A stretch of DNA of 64,000 nucleotides, from NCBI GenBank assembly GCA_050110875.1, contig CP188828.1:186001-250000 (forward strand), read 5' to 3'. How positions within the stretch are numbered: the stretch's first letter is position 1; each line of letters starts with the position of its first letter. Both the position numbers and the translations under genes were made by a program. This DNA comes from Methyloligella sp050110875 (lineage in GTDB: Bacteria > Pseudomonadota > Alphaproteobacteria > Rhizobiales > Methyloligellaceae). Positions 51,177 to 60,655 of this stretch are shown one piece after another. The notes beneath the pieces are model-generated. The model made no database searches. It worked only from the letters and a program-made list of their open reading frames with translations, and was not told where the DNA came from.

Positions 51177-51186
51177 CGGGGTTGAT

Positions 51187-52047
51187 CTAGGAGGTCTTCT
51201 CGCTCGGCGTCTTGGTCAGATAGTCGAGAGCGATGAGATCGGCCAGCAGCGGCTGCAGCTCCTTCAGCGGCACCATGTTCGGCCCGTCCGACGGAGCATG
51301 GTCCGGATCCTCGTGGGTCTCGATGAAGAGGCCCGCGATGCCCACGGCCACGGCGGCCCGCGCCAGGGTCTCGACGAAGCGCCGCTCGCCGCCGGAAGAG
51401 TTTCCCTGCCCGCCCGGCTGCTGCACCGAATGGGTGGCGTCGAAGACCACCGGCGCGCCGGTCTCGGCCATGATGGGAATGCCGCGAAAATCGGTGACCA
51501 GGGTGTTGTAGCCGAAGGACACGCCGCGCTCGGTCAAGAGCACGTCCTGATTGCCGGCCTCGCAGAGCTTGGCCAGAACATTCTTCATGTCCCAGGGGGC
51601 CATGAACTGCCCCTTCTTCACATTGACCGGCTTGCCGGTCTCGGCGGCCGCCACCAGCAGGTCCGTCTGGCGGCAGAGGAAGGCCGGGATTTGCAGCACG
51701 TCGACCACGTCGGCGACCGCGGCGCATTGCTCGGGCTCGTGCACATCGGTGATGACCGGCAAGCCCAGCTCGTCGCGAATCTCGGCGAAGACGGGCAATG
51801 CCTTCTCCAGCCCGATGCCGCGGGCGCTGGAGCCGGAGGTGCGGTTCGCCTTGTCGAAGGAGGATTTGTAGACGAGGCCGAGCCCCAACCCTTGGGCCAT
51901 CTCCTTCAGCGCGCTCGCCATCTCCATGGCGTGGTCGCGGCTCTCCATCTGGCAGGGGCCGGCGATCAGCGCGAAGGGCTTGGTGTTGTCGAACTCGGCC
52001 TTGCCGATGGTGACGGTCTTGTGAGGATTGTTCTTGAAGAGGGCCAT
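51187..52047 (-). CDS. kdsA: 3-deoxy-D-manno-octulosonate 8-phosphate synthase
   Basis: Condenses arabinose 5-phosphate with phosphoenolpyruvate for Kdo in LPS. It is 286 residues. ALIAGPCQMESRDHAMEMA at the N-terminus, YKSSFDKANRTS, GLPVITDVHEPEQC and DATHSVQQPGGQGNSSGG are all KdsA signatures. It follows pyrG; kdsA normally is followed by eno in alphaproteobacteria, but here about 6 kb of que and other genes lie between. Confidence 0.97.
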   Translation of the reverse strand: MALFKNNPHKTVTIGKAEFDNTKPFALIAGPCQMESRDHAMEMASALKEMAQGLGLGLVYKSSFDKANRTSGSSARGIGLEKALPVFAEIRDELGLPVITDVHEPEQCAAVADVVDVLQIPAFLCRQTDLLVAAAETGKPVNVKKGQFMAPWDMKNVLAKLCEAGNQDVLLTERGVSFGYNTLVTDFRGIPIMAETGAPVVFDATHSVQQPGGQGNSSGGERRFVETLARAAVAVGIAGLFIETHEDPDHAPSDGPNMVPLKELQPLLADLIALDYLTKTPSEKTS

Positions 52048-52112
52048 GGAGGCTTAATGCCACTAATTCCGGGAAGGCGTCGAGAGTCGAAGATAAGAAA
52101 GCGTGCGCGCGA

Positions 52113-53741
52113 TTACACCAACCGGCTCTGCTCCACCGCCGCGCCGATGAAGGAGGCGAAGAGCGGATGGGGCGCGAAGGGGCGCGATTTCAGCTCGGGA
52201 TGGAACTGGACGCCGACGAACCAGCGGTGGTCCGGGATTTCGACGATCTCCGGCAGGAGCCCGTCCGGCGATAGCCCTGAAAAGCGCAAACCCGCCGCCT
52301 CCAGCACGTTGCGATAGCGCATATTGACCTCGTAGCGGTGGCGGTGGCGCTCGGCGATCTTCGTATCGCCGTAGATCTTGGCCACCCGGCTGCCGCCATC
52401 GAGCACCGCGTCGTAGCTGCCCAGCCGCATGGTGCCGCCGAGATTGCCGCCATTCTCGCGAGTCTGGAGCTCCTCGCCCTTCATCCACTCGGTCATCAGG
52501 CCGACCACCGGCTCCGCGGCGGGGCCGAACTCGGTGGAGCTTGCCTCGTCCAGGCCGGCGAGATGGCGTGCGGTCTCGATCACCGCCATCTGCATGCCGA
52601 AGCAGATGCCGAAATAAGGGAGATTGCGGGTGCGGGCGAACTGAGCCGCCTCGATTTTGCCTTCGGCGCCACGCTCTCCGAAGCCGCCGGGCACCAGGAT
52701 GCCGTGGACGTCCTCTAGATAGGCGGCCGAATCCTGCTTCTCGAAAATCTGAGATTCGATCCAGCGCTGATTGACCTTCACCCGGTTGGCGATGCCGCCA
52801 TGGACCAGCGCCTCGCTCAAGGACTTATAGGCGTCCTTCATGCCGGTATATTTGCCGACCACGGCGATGGTCACCTCGCCGTCCGGATTGTGCACGGTCT
52901 CGGCGATCTCCCGCCATTTTCCGAGATCGGGCTCTGGCGCGTCCTTGATGCCGAAGGATTTCAGCACTTCGGTGTCGAGCCCCTCCTCGTGATAGGCGCA
53001 CGGCACGTCGTAGATACTGGCGACGTCGCGGGCCTGGATCACCGATTCGGGCCGGACATTGCAGAACAGCGCGATCTTGCGGCGCTCGTCGTCCGGGATC
53101 TCGCGGTCCACCCGGCAGAGCAGCACGTCGGGCTGGATGCCGATGGAGCGCAGCTCCTTCACCGAATGCTGGGTCGGCTTGGTCTTCAACTCGCCTGCGC
53201 TGGGGATGAACGGCACCAGGGTCAGGTGGATGAAGATCGAATCGTTGCGCGGCAGCTCGTTGGACAGCTGGCGGATCGCCTCGAAGAAGGGCAGTCCTTC
53301 GATATCGCCGACCGTGCCGCCGATCTCGCAGAGCACGAAATCGACGCCTTCGTTGCCGGTGACGATGAATTCCTTGATGGCGTCGGTGACGTGGGGAATC
53401 ACCTGGACCGTCGAGCCGAGATAATCGCCGCGGCGTTCCTTGGCGATGATGTTCTGATAGATGCGGCCGGTGGTGATGTTGTCGGCCTGGCTCGCCGGGG
53501 TGCCCGTGAAGCGCTCGTAATGGCCGAGATCGAGATCCGTCTCGGCCCCGTCGTCGGTGACGAACACCTCGCCATGCTGATAGGGGCTCATGGTCCCCGG
53601 ATCGACATTGAGATACGGGTCGAGCTTGCGCAGACGGACCTTGTAGCCGCGTGCCTGCAGCAATGCGCCCAGAGCGGCCGAGGCCAATCCTTTTCCGAGG
53701 GAGGAAACCACGCCGCCGGTAATGAAAATGTACCGCGCCAT
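52113..53741 (-). CDS. pyrG: CTP synthase
   Basis: Amidates UTP to CTP with glutamine. It is 542 residues. The N-terminal synthetase domain begins MARYIFITGGVVSSLGKGLASAAL with LDPYLNVDPGTMSPYQHGEVFVTDDGAETDLDLGHYERF. The C-terminal glutamine amidotransferase domain has the nucleophile in YFGICFGMQMA and the His/Glu pair in GVQFHPELKSRP. It lies between secG and kdsA, the standard order. Confidence 0.98.
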   Translation of the reverse strand: MARYIFITGGVVSSLGKGLASAALGALLQARGYKVRLRKLDPYLNVDPGTMSPYQHGEVFVTDDGAETDLDLGHYERFTGTPASQADNITTGRIYQNIIAKERRGDYLGSTVQVIPHVTDAIKEFIVTGNEGVDFVLCEIGGTVGDIEGLPFFEAIRQLSNELPRNDSIFIHLTLVPFIPSAGELKTKPTQHSVKELRSIGIQPDVLLCRVDREIPDDERRKIALFCNVRPESVIQARDVASIYDVPCAYHEEGLDTEVLKSFGIKDAPEPDLGKWREIAETVHNPDGEVTIAVVGKYTGMKDAYKSLSEALVHGGIANRVKVNQRWIESQIFEKQDSAAYLEDVHGILVPGGFGERGAEGKIEAAQFARTRNLPYFGICFGMQMAVIETARHLAGLDEASSTEFGPAAEPVVGLMTEWMKGEELQTRENGGNLGGTMRLGSYDAVLDGGSRVAKIYGDTKIAERHRHRYEVNMRYRNVLEAAGLRFSGLSPDGLLPEIVEIPDHRWFVGVQFHPELKSRPFAPHPLFASFIGAAVEQSRLV

Positions 53742-53863
53742 GGGCCTCTACCTTATACCGGAATCGATTCTATACGTAGCTTAATCGGCACCCATCCACC
53801 GGCTTTGCGATGGATAAGTTGACGCGGGGGGAACCATCGTTGCGGGTTCCCGCCGCGCGCTGC

Positions 53864-54220
53864 CTATTGGGACTGCGGCGCTTGGGGCTCGGCCGGGGTC
53901 TCTGGGGCCGCCGGGGCCGGGCTCGACGGCAGGGCCGGCAGATTCGTATCGCCGATCGTGCCGCCGGTCAGCGGCGAACTGCCGCTATTGTTGTAGCCGG
54001 CCAGAATGGTGAGCAGCAGGCTGGTGGCGAAAAATGCCGCGCCGAGCACTGCCGTCGCCCGGGTCAGCGCATTGGCCGTGCCACGGCCGGTCATCAGACC
54101 GCCGCCGCCGCCTCCCCCGCCGCCAATACCGAGGGCGCCGCCTTCGGAGCGCTGCAGCAGGACGACCGCCACGAGCGCGGCGGCGACCATGAGGTGGATG
54201 ACCAGAAGAATTGTGCTCAT
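53864..54220 (-). CDS. secG: Preprotein translocase subunit SecG
   Basis: Small partner of SecYE at the inner membrane. It is 118 residues: a first helix (ILLVIHLMVAAALVAVVLLQRSEGG), a Gly-rich loop (GIGGGGGGGGGLMTGRGTANALTRAT), a second helix (AAFFATSLLLTILAG), and a Pro/Ala-rich tail. It lies between pyrG and tpiA, the conserved neighbourhood. Confidence 0.96.
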   Translation of the reverse strand: MSTILLVIHLMVAAALVAVVLLQRSEGGALGIGGGGGGGGGLMTGRGTANALTRATAVLGAAFFATSLLLTILAGYNNSGSSPLTGGTIGDTNLPALPSSPAPAAPETPAEPQAPQSQ

Positions 54221-54301
54221 CAGAAGCTGTCCGTGAATCCATCAAGGCGGCTCCAACGCCAATCCGGCGCGAGCACGCGTTCCTTCAAAGCGGGGTCTTA
54301 G

Positions 54302-54781
54302 CTAATCGATGCGCGCTTGGCTAGTGCTGACAACACGCTGATCGGCTTTGCGATCGGGCTGACGCTCGGCCTGTTGCTGTTCTTCCGGGGCTGGCGTGGG
54401 CGGATTGGGCCGGCGGACGGGCAGCGGCACGATATCCCAGTACTTCTTAATGTAGCGGCCCTTGCGGCATTGGAATTCCAGCCGCTCCTCAAGCACCAGG
54501 TATTCGCGCACCCTATTGAGCTTGGCGGTGTCGAGATTCGCCTTCACCCAGTCGGGCCCGTGATCCAAGGCATCCTTGATCTCCGGCGTGAGCTTCTCGT
54601 CATGCTCGGCCTTCAACTGCTCGCAAGTCTCCTTGTCGAGGGGCAGCGCAGAAGCGCCGCCGCTGAAAAGGCAGACAAGAGCAAAGCCAACCATAAGAAG
54701 AGCCGTGGCGCGCAGTGCCAAGATCGTGCCCCCGTAATTCAGAAATAGAGCCTTGCGAAGATGCTCAGGTGCAATCTTCAA
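54302..54781 (-). CDS. Small exported protein of unknown function
   Basis: 159-residue protein with a membrane or signal segment (ALLMVGFALVCLFSGGASA) and a short mature part with two Cys (TCEQLKAEHDEKL and EFQCRKGRYIKKYWD). The C-terminus is Pro/Glu/Gln-rich. I do not recognise a family. It sits between tpiA and secG on the same strand, with 80-90 bases on each side. Confidence 0.65.
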   Translation of the reverse strand: MKIAPEHLRKALFLNYGGTILALRATALLMVGFALVCLFSGGASALPLDKETCEQLKAEHDEKLTPEIKDALDHGPDWVKANLDTAKLNRVREYLVLEERLEFQCRKGRYIKKYWDIVPLPVRRPNPPTPAPEEQQQAERQPDRKADQRVVSTSQARID

Positions 54782-54875
54782 TCACAGAAGTTGCGATTTC
54801 ACTTCCGATCAAGGCCGAAGAATGGCGAAGTTAACCTTCGATGCCAACCATTCAGGCGTTTAAAGGTGCTTAGAG

Positions 54876-55637
54876 TCACGAGTTTTTGGCGTAAGTTGCC
54901 AGAATGCCATAGAAGTCGCCGGCTTTCAGGCTCGCACCGCCCACCAAGGCGCCATTGACCTCCGGCACGGCAAGCAGCTCGGCCGCGTTGGACGGCTTCA
55001 CCGAGCCGCCATAGAGAATGCGGACCGATTCGCCGTCTTCGCCCAGCTTCTCCGTCAGTCGGTCGCGGATGAAGCGGTGAACCTCCTCCACGTCCTCGGC
55101 CGTGGGCGTGAGGCCCGTTCCGATGGCCCAGACGGGCTCGTAGGCGATCACGGTGTTGTCCGGGGTTGCGTCCTCGGGCAGCGAGCCTTCGAGCTGGCCG
55201 CCGACGATTTCCAAGGTCACGCCGTCGCGGCGCTGCTTCTCCGTTTCCCCCACGCAGATAATGGCGGCGAGGCCGGCGCGATGGGCTGCGGCGGCCTTTC
55301 CGGCAACCAGAGCATCGGTCTCTCCATGGTCGGCACGGCGCTCGGAATGGCCGACGATGACGGCTTCGGCGCCGGCATCGGCCAGCATTTCAGCGGAAAT
55401 ATCGCCGGTATGAGCCCCCGATTCCGCCGGGTGGCAATCTTGGGCGCCGAGGGCGATATGACTGCCGGCCAGCATGTCATGGGCACGGGCAAGGAGTGTG
55501 GCCGGCGGGCAGATCATGATATCCGCCTCTTCCACCGGCTGTTCCTTCAATAGCTTGCCCAACCGGGTGAGCTCGGCCAGAGACGTCTCCAGCCCGTTCA
55601 TCTTCCAATTTCCAGCAACCAAGGGTTTGACCGCCAC
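54876..55637 (-). CDS. tpiA: Triose-phosphate isomerase
   Basis: Interconverts dihydroxyacetone phosphate and glyceraldehyde 3-phosphate. It is 253 residues: LVAGNWKMNG at the N-terminus, the catalytic His in IVGHSERR, the catalytic Glu in VIAYEPVWAIGTG, and the phosphate loop with YGGSVKPSNA. It is divergent from the ppiD-like gene, the common alphaproteobacterial arrangement. Confidence 0.98.
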   Translation of the reverse strand: MAVKPLVAGNWKMNGLETSLAELTRLGKLLKEQPVEEADIMICPPATLLARAHDMLAGSHIALGAQDCHPAESGAHTGDISAEMLADAGAEAVIVGHSERRADHGETDALVAGKAAAAHRAGLAAIICVGETEKQRRDGVTLEIVGGQLEGSLPEDATPDNTVIAYEPVWAIGTGLTPTAEDVEEVHRFIRDRLTEKLGEDGESVRILYGGSVKPSNAAELLAVPEVNGALVGGASLKAGDFYGILATYAKNS

Positions 55638-55805
55638 GCTTCCCCTCTCGCCTTTCGGGATTGAATAAGAAATTCGGTTGGTCGTTCAGAGTGTTAGGCG
55701 GGCTCTTGGGCCTTGCTTCGGTGCTTTGCCTCGGCTTGCCGCCTCTCGCGATGCTCCCTATGATGCCGCCGCCTCACCGGAATGTCCAAAGATTGCACTT
55801 GCATT

Positions 55806-55821
55806 CCCACGCTCCGGCGTG
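55806..55821. repeat. Short hairpin in the tpiA/ppiD intergenic region
   Basis: CCACGC (55806-55811), loop TCCG, GCGTGG (55816-55821) is a perfect small inverted repeat in the 274-base divergent region. It may be a regulatory site or part of the ppiD leader. Confidence 0.3.
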
Positions 55822-55911
55822 GAAATCCGCACCCGGTAGACAACAATTCGAACGGTCGAGCGCTTCTCTTACGCGGAGATGAAGGCGCCGGCTTCTAGGG
55901 AAGGTAGACGC

Positions 55912-57810
55912 GTGGCTCTCGATTCTATGCGCAGAGGCGCAAGCCGCTTCTTCGGCGTAATCCTCATCGGCCTGCTGGTGATCAGCTTCGCGGTCTGGGG
56001 TATCGCCGACATCTTCACCGGCTATGGCAGCCAGACCTTGGTCAAGGTCGGCGATACGGAGGTCGGCCAGGAGGATTATCTGCAGGTGCAGCGTGAGATG
56101 CTGCAATCCATGAGCAATGATGCGGGCCGGACGATCAGCTTGCAGGAGGCGCGCGCTCAAGGGCTCGATTCCCAGGTGCTGGAACGGCTGATCGGCGGCG
56201 CGGCGCTGGACAACCACGCCAAGCATCTCGGCCTCGGCATCAGCGACGATAGGCTGCTCGAAGACATCATGAAGGATCCAGGGCTTCAGGATAGCGCGGG
56301 CAATTTCAGCCCGGCCATGCTGCAGCAATATCTCGCGCAGATGGGGATGAGCGAGCAAACCTTCCTGGACATGCAGCGGGAGCGTAATTTGCGCCGCCAG
56401 ATCCTCTCCACCCTCGGCGAGACGGTGGCGACGCCGAATCTGCTGATCGATGCGCTCGATACCTACAACAATCAGACCCGGACCTTGCGCTACGTGCTGG
56501 TGCCGGAAGATGCCGTGCCCCCCTCGCCCGATCCGACCGAGACGGAGCTGAAGAGCTATTACGACAACCATCAGGCCGATTTCACCGAGCCCGAGTATCG
56601 CAGCATCGGCGTGCTGGCGGTGACGCCCGAGACGGTGAAGGATCAGGTGGATATCAGCGAGGCGGAGCTGAAAGAGGAATACGAGGCCAACAAGGCCGAG
56701 TACGACAAGCCGGAGAAGCGGCATATCTATCAGATGTCCTTCCCCGACGCGGCGGCCGCCAAGAAGGCCTATGAGGAGATCCAAGGCGGCAAGGATTTCA
56801 AGGAGGTCGCCAAGGCGCGCGGCCTGGAAGAAACAGATATCGATCTCGGCGTGCTGACCCGCGAGGGGCTGGCCGATCCGGTGCTGGCCGAGACGGCGTT
56901 CGCGCTGGAAGAGAACGGCGTGAGCGAGCCGGTGGTGGGTCAGCTCGGCGCCAATGCGCTGCTCCATGTGAGCAATATCATCCCCGGGGAGGAATCGAGC
57001 TTCGAGAAGGTGAAACCGGAGATCGAGAAGAAGGTCCTCGCCGACCGGGCGGAGACGGCCATCCTCGACATGCACGACCGGATCGAGGACGAGCGTGCCT
57101 CCGGCGCGACCTTGGAAGAGGTCGCCGAGAAGCTCGACATTCCTTATCAGTCCTTGAAGGAGGTCGACGCTCAGGGGCGCACGGCCTCCGGCACGCAGCC
57201 GGAGATTCCCCAGAAGCAGGAGGTGCTGGAAGGCGCCTTCGCCTCGGATACCGGGATCGAGAACGATCCGGTGGATGCGCGGGAAGAAGGCTTCGTCTGG
57301 TACGAGGTGCTCGGCATCACACCGCAGCGGGTCCGTCCCTTCGAGGAGGTGAAGGACGATGTTGCGCGCATGTGGCGGCAGGACGACCGGCAGAAGCGGC
57401 TTGCCGAGCATACGGACAAGCTGGTGGAGGAGTTGCGCAGCGGCAAAACGACCATGGGAGACATCGCCGAGAAGCTCGATGAGGATCTCGTGACCACCCA
57501 GCCCCTGAAACGCTCGGGCATGGCGCTCAACGTGCTGCCGCAAGCGGTCGCTCAGGCCTTTGCCCTGCCGGAAAAGGATTACGGCTCTGCCGTGGCGGGT
57601 GTCGAGGGATCGCGCATCCTGTTCCAGGTGGACGAGATCATTCCCGCCAAGCCTCTCGACGGGCCGGCCCGCGCGGAGCTCGAGCGTCAGCTCAAGCTTT
57701 TCGTGAGCGACGACATCCTGGCGCAGTATTTCGGCGCCCTGCAGGACCGCTACGAGGTGTCGGTGAACCAGGAAGCGATCAATCGGTTGACGGGGGCCGA
57801 GCAGCAGTGA
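55912..57810 (+). CDS. PpiD-like periplasmic folding chaperone
   Basis: Inner-membrane-anchored chaperone with a parvulin-like domain facing the periplasm. I use the GTG at 55912 (ALDSMRRGASRFFGVILIGLLVISFAVWGIADIF), preceded by GGAAGG; an ATG at 55879 adds 11 residues. The 632-residue protein has one membrane helix, a SurA_N_3-type helical domain to about residue 200, a rotamase-like region with IYQMSFPDAAAAKKAYEEIQGGKDFKEVAKARG, and a long helical C-terminus. Its stop overlaps trpE (GTGA). Confidence 0.9.
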   Translation: MALDSMRRGASRFFGVILIGLLVISFAVWGIADIFTGYGSQTLVKVGDTEVGQEDYLQVQREMLQSMSNDAGRTISLQEARAQGLDSQVLERLIGGAALDNHAKHLGLGISDDRLLEDIMKDPGLQDSAGNFSPAMLQQYLAQMGMSEQTFLDMQRERNLRRQILSTLGETVATPNLLIDALDTYNNQTRTLRYVLVPEDAVPPSPDPTETELKSYYDNHQADFTEPEYRSIGVLAVTPETVKDQVDISEAELKEEYEANKAEYDKPEKRHIYQMSFPDAAAAKKAYEEIQGGKDFKEVAKARGLEETDIDLGVLTREGLADPVLAETAFALEENGVSEPVVGQLGANALLHVSNIIPGEESSFEKVKPEIEKKVLADRAETAILDMHDRIEDERASGATLEEVAEKLDIPYQSLKEVDAQGRTASGTQPEIPQKQEVLEGAFASDTGIENDPVDAREEGFVWYEVLGITPQRVRPFEEVKDDVARMWRQDDRQKRLAEHTDKLVEELRSGKTTMGDIAEKLDEDLVTTQPLKRSGMALNVLPQAVAQAFALPEKDYGSAVAGVEGSRILFQVDEIIPAKPLDGPARAELERQLKLFVSDDILAQYFGALQDRYEVSVNQEAINRLTGAEQQ

Positions 57811-59375
57811 CCGCAGAGACTGCCGCTCGGCGTTCGGACGCGGCCGCAGGAGATGGGGCGGAGACGATCAGGCCTGGCTTCGATGCGTTCGCGAAAGCTT
57901 ACGACGCCGACAAGCCGCAAGTGGTTTGGACGCGGCTGGTGGCCGATCTCGAGACTCCCGTCTCCGCCTTCCTCAAGCTCGCCCATGAGCGGCCGAACAG
58001 CTTCCTGCTGGAATCGGTGGAAGGCGGCGCGACCCGGGGACGCTATTCCATCATCGGCTGCGATCCCGATCTGATCTGGCGGGTGCAAGACGCCAAGGCC
58101 GAGATCGACCGCGCACCGGATGCGGGTGGCTCCGCCTTTGCGGCGGAGGCGCTTCCGCCGCTCGACTCCTTGCGTGCGCTGCTCAAGGAATCGGCGATCG
58201 ACCTGCCCCGGGACCTCCCCCCCATGGCGGCGGGCATCTTCGGCTATATGGGCTACGATACGGTGCGGCTGATCGAGGATCTGCCGAACGACAAGCCCGA
58301 TCCGCTCTCTCTGCCGACCAGCCTGATGGTCCGGCCGCGGATGATCGTGATCTTCGATTCCGTGCGGGACGAGATGACCCTGGTCACGCCGGTGCGGCCT
58401 GCCCCGGAGCAGGATGCCTCTGCGGCCTATGATATGGCCCGGGCAAGACTTGAGGATGCGCTGGCGAAGCTGGAGCGCCCGCTGCCGCATCAGCCGCAAG
58501 CCGAAGGCGCGGCGGAGGCGCCCGCGCCGCAAAGCGCGACGGCGCCCGAGAGCTATATGAAGAAGGTCGAGGCGGCGAAGGACTACATCACCGCGGGCGA
58601 TATCTTTCAGGTGGTGCTGAGCCAGCGTTTCGAGGCGCCCTTCCCGCTTTCCTCCTTCGCGCTTTATCGCGCGCTGCGGCGGGTGAACCCTTCGCCCTAT
58701 CTCTACTATCTCAATTTCGGCGATTTCGCCGTGGTGGGATCCAGCCCGGAGATCCTGGTGCGGGTGCGAGACGAGACCGTCACCATCCGGCCGATCGCCG
58801 GAACGCGTCCGCGCGGCGCCACGCCGGAAGAGGACGATGCTCTGGCGCAAGAGCTGCTCGCCGACGCCAAGGAACGCGCCGAGCACCTGATGCTGCTCGA
58901 TCTGGGGCGGAACGATGTGGGACGTGTCGCGGAGGTGGGCTCGGTCTCGGTGACCGACAGCTTCTTCCTCGAATACTACAGCCAGGTCATGCACATCGTC
59001 TCCAATGTCGAAGGCAAGCTCGACAAGCGCCACGACGCGATCGACGCGCTGATGGCTGGCTTTCCGGCCGGCACGGTCTCCGGCGCGCCGAAGGTCCGGG
59101 CCATGCAGATCATCGACGAGCTGGAAGACGAGCGGCGCGGGCCCTATGCGGGCTGCGTGGGATACTTCTCCGCCAATGGGGAGATGGACAGCTGCATCGT
59201 GCTGCGCACCTCCGTCATCAAGGACGGCAAGATGTATGTGCAGGCCGGTGCCGGCCTGGTTGCCGACTCCGTGCCGGAAAAAGAGCAGGCCGAATGTGTG
59301 AGCAAGGCAAAAGCCCTGTTCCAAGCGGCCGAAGAGGCTGTACGCTTCTCTGCCCGGGACCGGCGTGGAGGTTGA
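57807..59375 (+). CDS. trpE: Anthranilate synthase component I
   Basis: Converts chorismate to anthranilate, the first step of tryptophan synthesis. It is 522 residues from a GTG that overlaps the ppiD-like stop. The feedback-binding region is FLLESVEGGATRGRYSIIG (LLES). The catalytic domain has IAGTRPRGATPEED, LLDLGRNDVGRV and FPAGTVSGAPKVRAMQIIDELE. An Ala/Pro-rich loop near residue 235 is not unusual. No TRAP or attenuator leader is visible, because it is coupled to the upstream gene. Confidence 0.96.
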   Translation: MTAETAARRSDAAAGDGAETIRPGFDAFAKAYDADKPQVVWTRLVADLETPVSAFLKLAHERPNSFLLESVEGGATRGRYSIIGCDPDLIWRVQDAKAEIDRAPDAGGSAFAAEALPPLDSLRALLKESAIDLPRDLPPMAAGIFGYMGYDTVRLIEDLPNDKPDPLSLPTSLMVRPRMIVIFDSVRDEMTLVTPVRPAPEQDASAAYDMARARLEDALAKLERPLPHQPQAEGAAEAPAPQSATAPESYMKKVEAAKDYITAGDIFQVVLSQRFEAPFPLSSFALYRALRRVNPSPYLYYLNFGDFAVVGSSPEILVRVRDETVTIRPIAGTRPRGATPEEDDALAQELLADAKERAEHLMLLDLGRNDVGRVAEVGSVSVTDSFFLEYYSQVMHIVSNVEGKLDKRHDAIDALMAGFPAGTVSGAPKVRAMQIIDELEDERRGPYAGCVGYFSANGEMDSCIVLRTSVIKDGKMYVQAGAGLVADSVPEKEQAECVSKAKALFQAAEEAVRFSARDRRGG

Positions 59376-59403
59376 GCCGCCGATCGTCCCGCCGGAGCGC
59401 ACC

Positions 59404-59943
59404 ATGCTGAGATTGAGTCTTCTGCGGCACGCCAAATCGAGCTGGAAGAATCCGAGGCTGCCGGATATCGAGCGGTCGCTGTCCTCGCGCGGGCGTGCCG
59501 CGGCGCCCCTCATGGGAGAGGCGATCGCCGAGCGCGATCTGATCCCCGACCTCGTGCTCTGCTCGTCGTCGCGGCGGACCCGGGAGACGTTCGACCTCGC
59601 CTCGCCGGCTTGGGGGGAGACGCCGAAGGTCGAATATCTCGAGGCGCTGTATCATGCGGCGCCGGACCAGCTGCTCGATATCGTCCGGGATCAGACACCG
59701 GAGACCCGGCATCTCATGCTGATCGGCCACAATCCCGGCTTCCATATCTTCGGCTACGATCTGATCGGACGCGGGCCGATGCATGCGCGGGACCGCTTGA
59801 GCGAGAAATTCCCGACCTGCGGCTTGCTGGTGATCGATTTCAATGAGGGGGATTGGGCCGATATCCGCTACGGTGCCGGCGAGTTGTCGCTTTTTCTGGT
59901 GCCTGCGGATCTTGGGATGACGCCCTCGCCCATCGATCCTTAA
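59404..59943 (+). CDS. SixA-type histidine phosphatase
   Basis: Histidine phosphatase superfamily protein of 179 residues. The RHG-like motif is LLRHAKSSW at the N-terminus; the second catalytic His is in MLIGHNPGFH. SixA in E. coli dephosphorylates phosphohistidine in the phosphotransferase system, but many alphaproteobacterial members are uncharacterised. The ATG at 59404 is 28 bases after trpE; an in-frame GTG at 59365 overlaps trpE. It lies inside the trp gene run, between trpE and trpG. Confidence 0.85.
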   Translation: MLRLSLLRHAKSSWKNPRLPDIERSLSSRGRAAAPLMGEAIAERDLIPDLVLCSSSRRTRETFDLASPAWGETPKVEYLEALYHAAPDQLLDIVRDQTPETRHLMLIGHNPGFHIFGYDLIGRGPMHARDRLSEKFPTCGLLVIDFNEGDWADIRYGAGELSLFLVPADLGMTPSPIDP

Positions 59944-59999
59944 ATCGAATCGGCAAACTTTTCGGGACGATCTGCTCGATCTGAAGAGGCTCAGTTTCC

Positions 60000-60028
60000 T
60001 TGACCTCGCGGGAGAGCGGGCATAACAG
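60000..60028 (+). promoter_or_regulatory. Candidate leaderless promoter of trpG
   Basis: TTGACC (60000-60005) and TAACAG (60023-60028) are 17 bases apart, a good sigma-70 type match. Transcription would start at or next to the trpG ATG at 60035, and there is no ribosome-binding site upstream. The trpGDC-moaC-moeA genes may thus be read from a leaderless transcript. Confidence 0.45.
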
Positions 60029-60034
60029 CTAGCC

Positions 60035-60655
60035 ATGCTTACGCTGATCGATAACTACGACAGTTTTACTTACAATCTCGTCCATTTCCTCGGCGAGCTC
60101 GGCGCCCCCACGCGCGTCTACCGCAACGACAAGGTGACGGTGGACGAGGTGCTGGCGGAAAATCCGGCGGCCATCGTGCTGTCGCCCGGCCCGTGCGATC
60201 CGGATCGGGCGGGCATCTGCCTGGAGCTGATCGAGCGGGCCGGCGCCGACGTGCCGATCCTCGGCGTATGCCTGGGTCACCAGGCCATCGGCCAGGCCTA
60301 TGGCGGCAAGGTGGTCGGCGCGCCGGAGCTGATGCATGGCAAGCTCTCCAAGGTGCATCACCAGAACCGCGGGGTTTTCGCCGGCCTCGCCCAGGATTTT
60401 TCAGCCACGCGCTATCACTCGCTGATGATCGATCGGGGTAGCCTCCCCGATGCGCTGGAGGTGACGGCGGAGACCCAGGACGGCATCATCATGGGCGTGC
60501 AGCACAAGACCCATCCGGTGCATGGCGTCCAGTTTCATCCCGAAAGCATCGCTTCTGAACATGGCCACCAGCTTCTCGCCAACTTCCTCGACCTCGCCCG
60601 GGTCGAGCGGCGCGCAAAAACAGACGGAACGGAAAGCCGGGTCGGTGCCGTCTAG
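60035..60655 (+). CDS. trpG: Anthranilate synthase component II (glutamine amidotransferase)
   Basis: Supplies ammonia to TrpE. It is 206 residues: LTLIDNYDSFTYNLVHFLGE, the catalytic Cys in LGVCLGHQAIGQAYGG, and the His/Glu pair in VQFHPESIASEHG. It could also serve PabB in folate synthesis, as one subunit does both in several bacteria. No ribosome-binding site is visible and a promoter directly abuts the start. Confidence 0.96.
   Translation: MLTLIDNYDSFTYNLVHFLGELGAPTRVYRNDKVTVDEVLAENPAAIVLSPGPCDPDRAGICLELIERAGADVPILGVCLGHQAIGQAYGGKVVGAPELMHGKLSKVHHQNRGVFAGLAQDFSATRYHSLMIDRGSLPDALEVTAETQDGIIMGVQHKTHPVHGVQFHPESIASEHGHQLLANFLDLARVERRAKTDGTESRVGAV

Noticed and set aside
51173..52063. A 296-codon minus-strand frame over kdsA in another phase
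   Set aside because: Arg/Gly/His-rich translation with no family match; the true kdsA frame is unambiguous.
55661..55882. A 73-codon open frame on the plus strand between tpiA and the PpiD-like gene
   Set aside because: No ribosome-binding site, the sequence contains a hairpin and the likely ppiD leader, and the translated product has only one hydrophobic stretch followed by composition typical of non-coding DNA.
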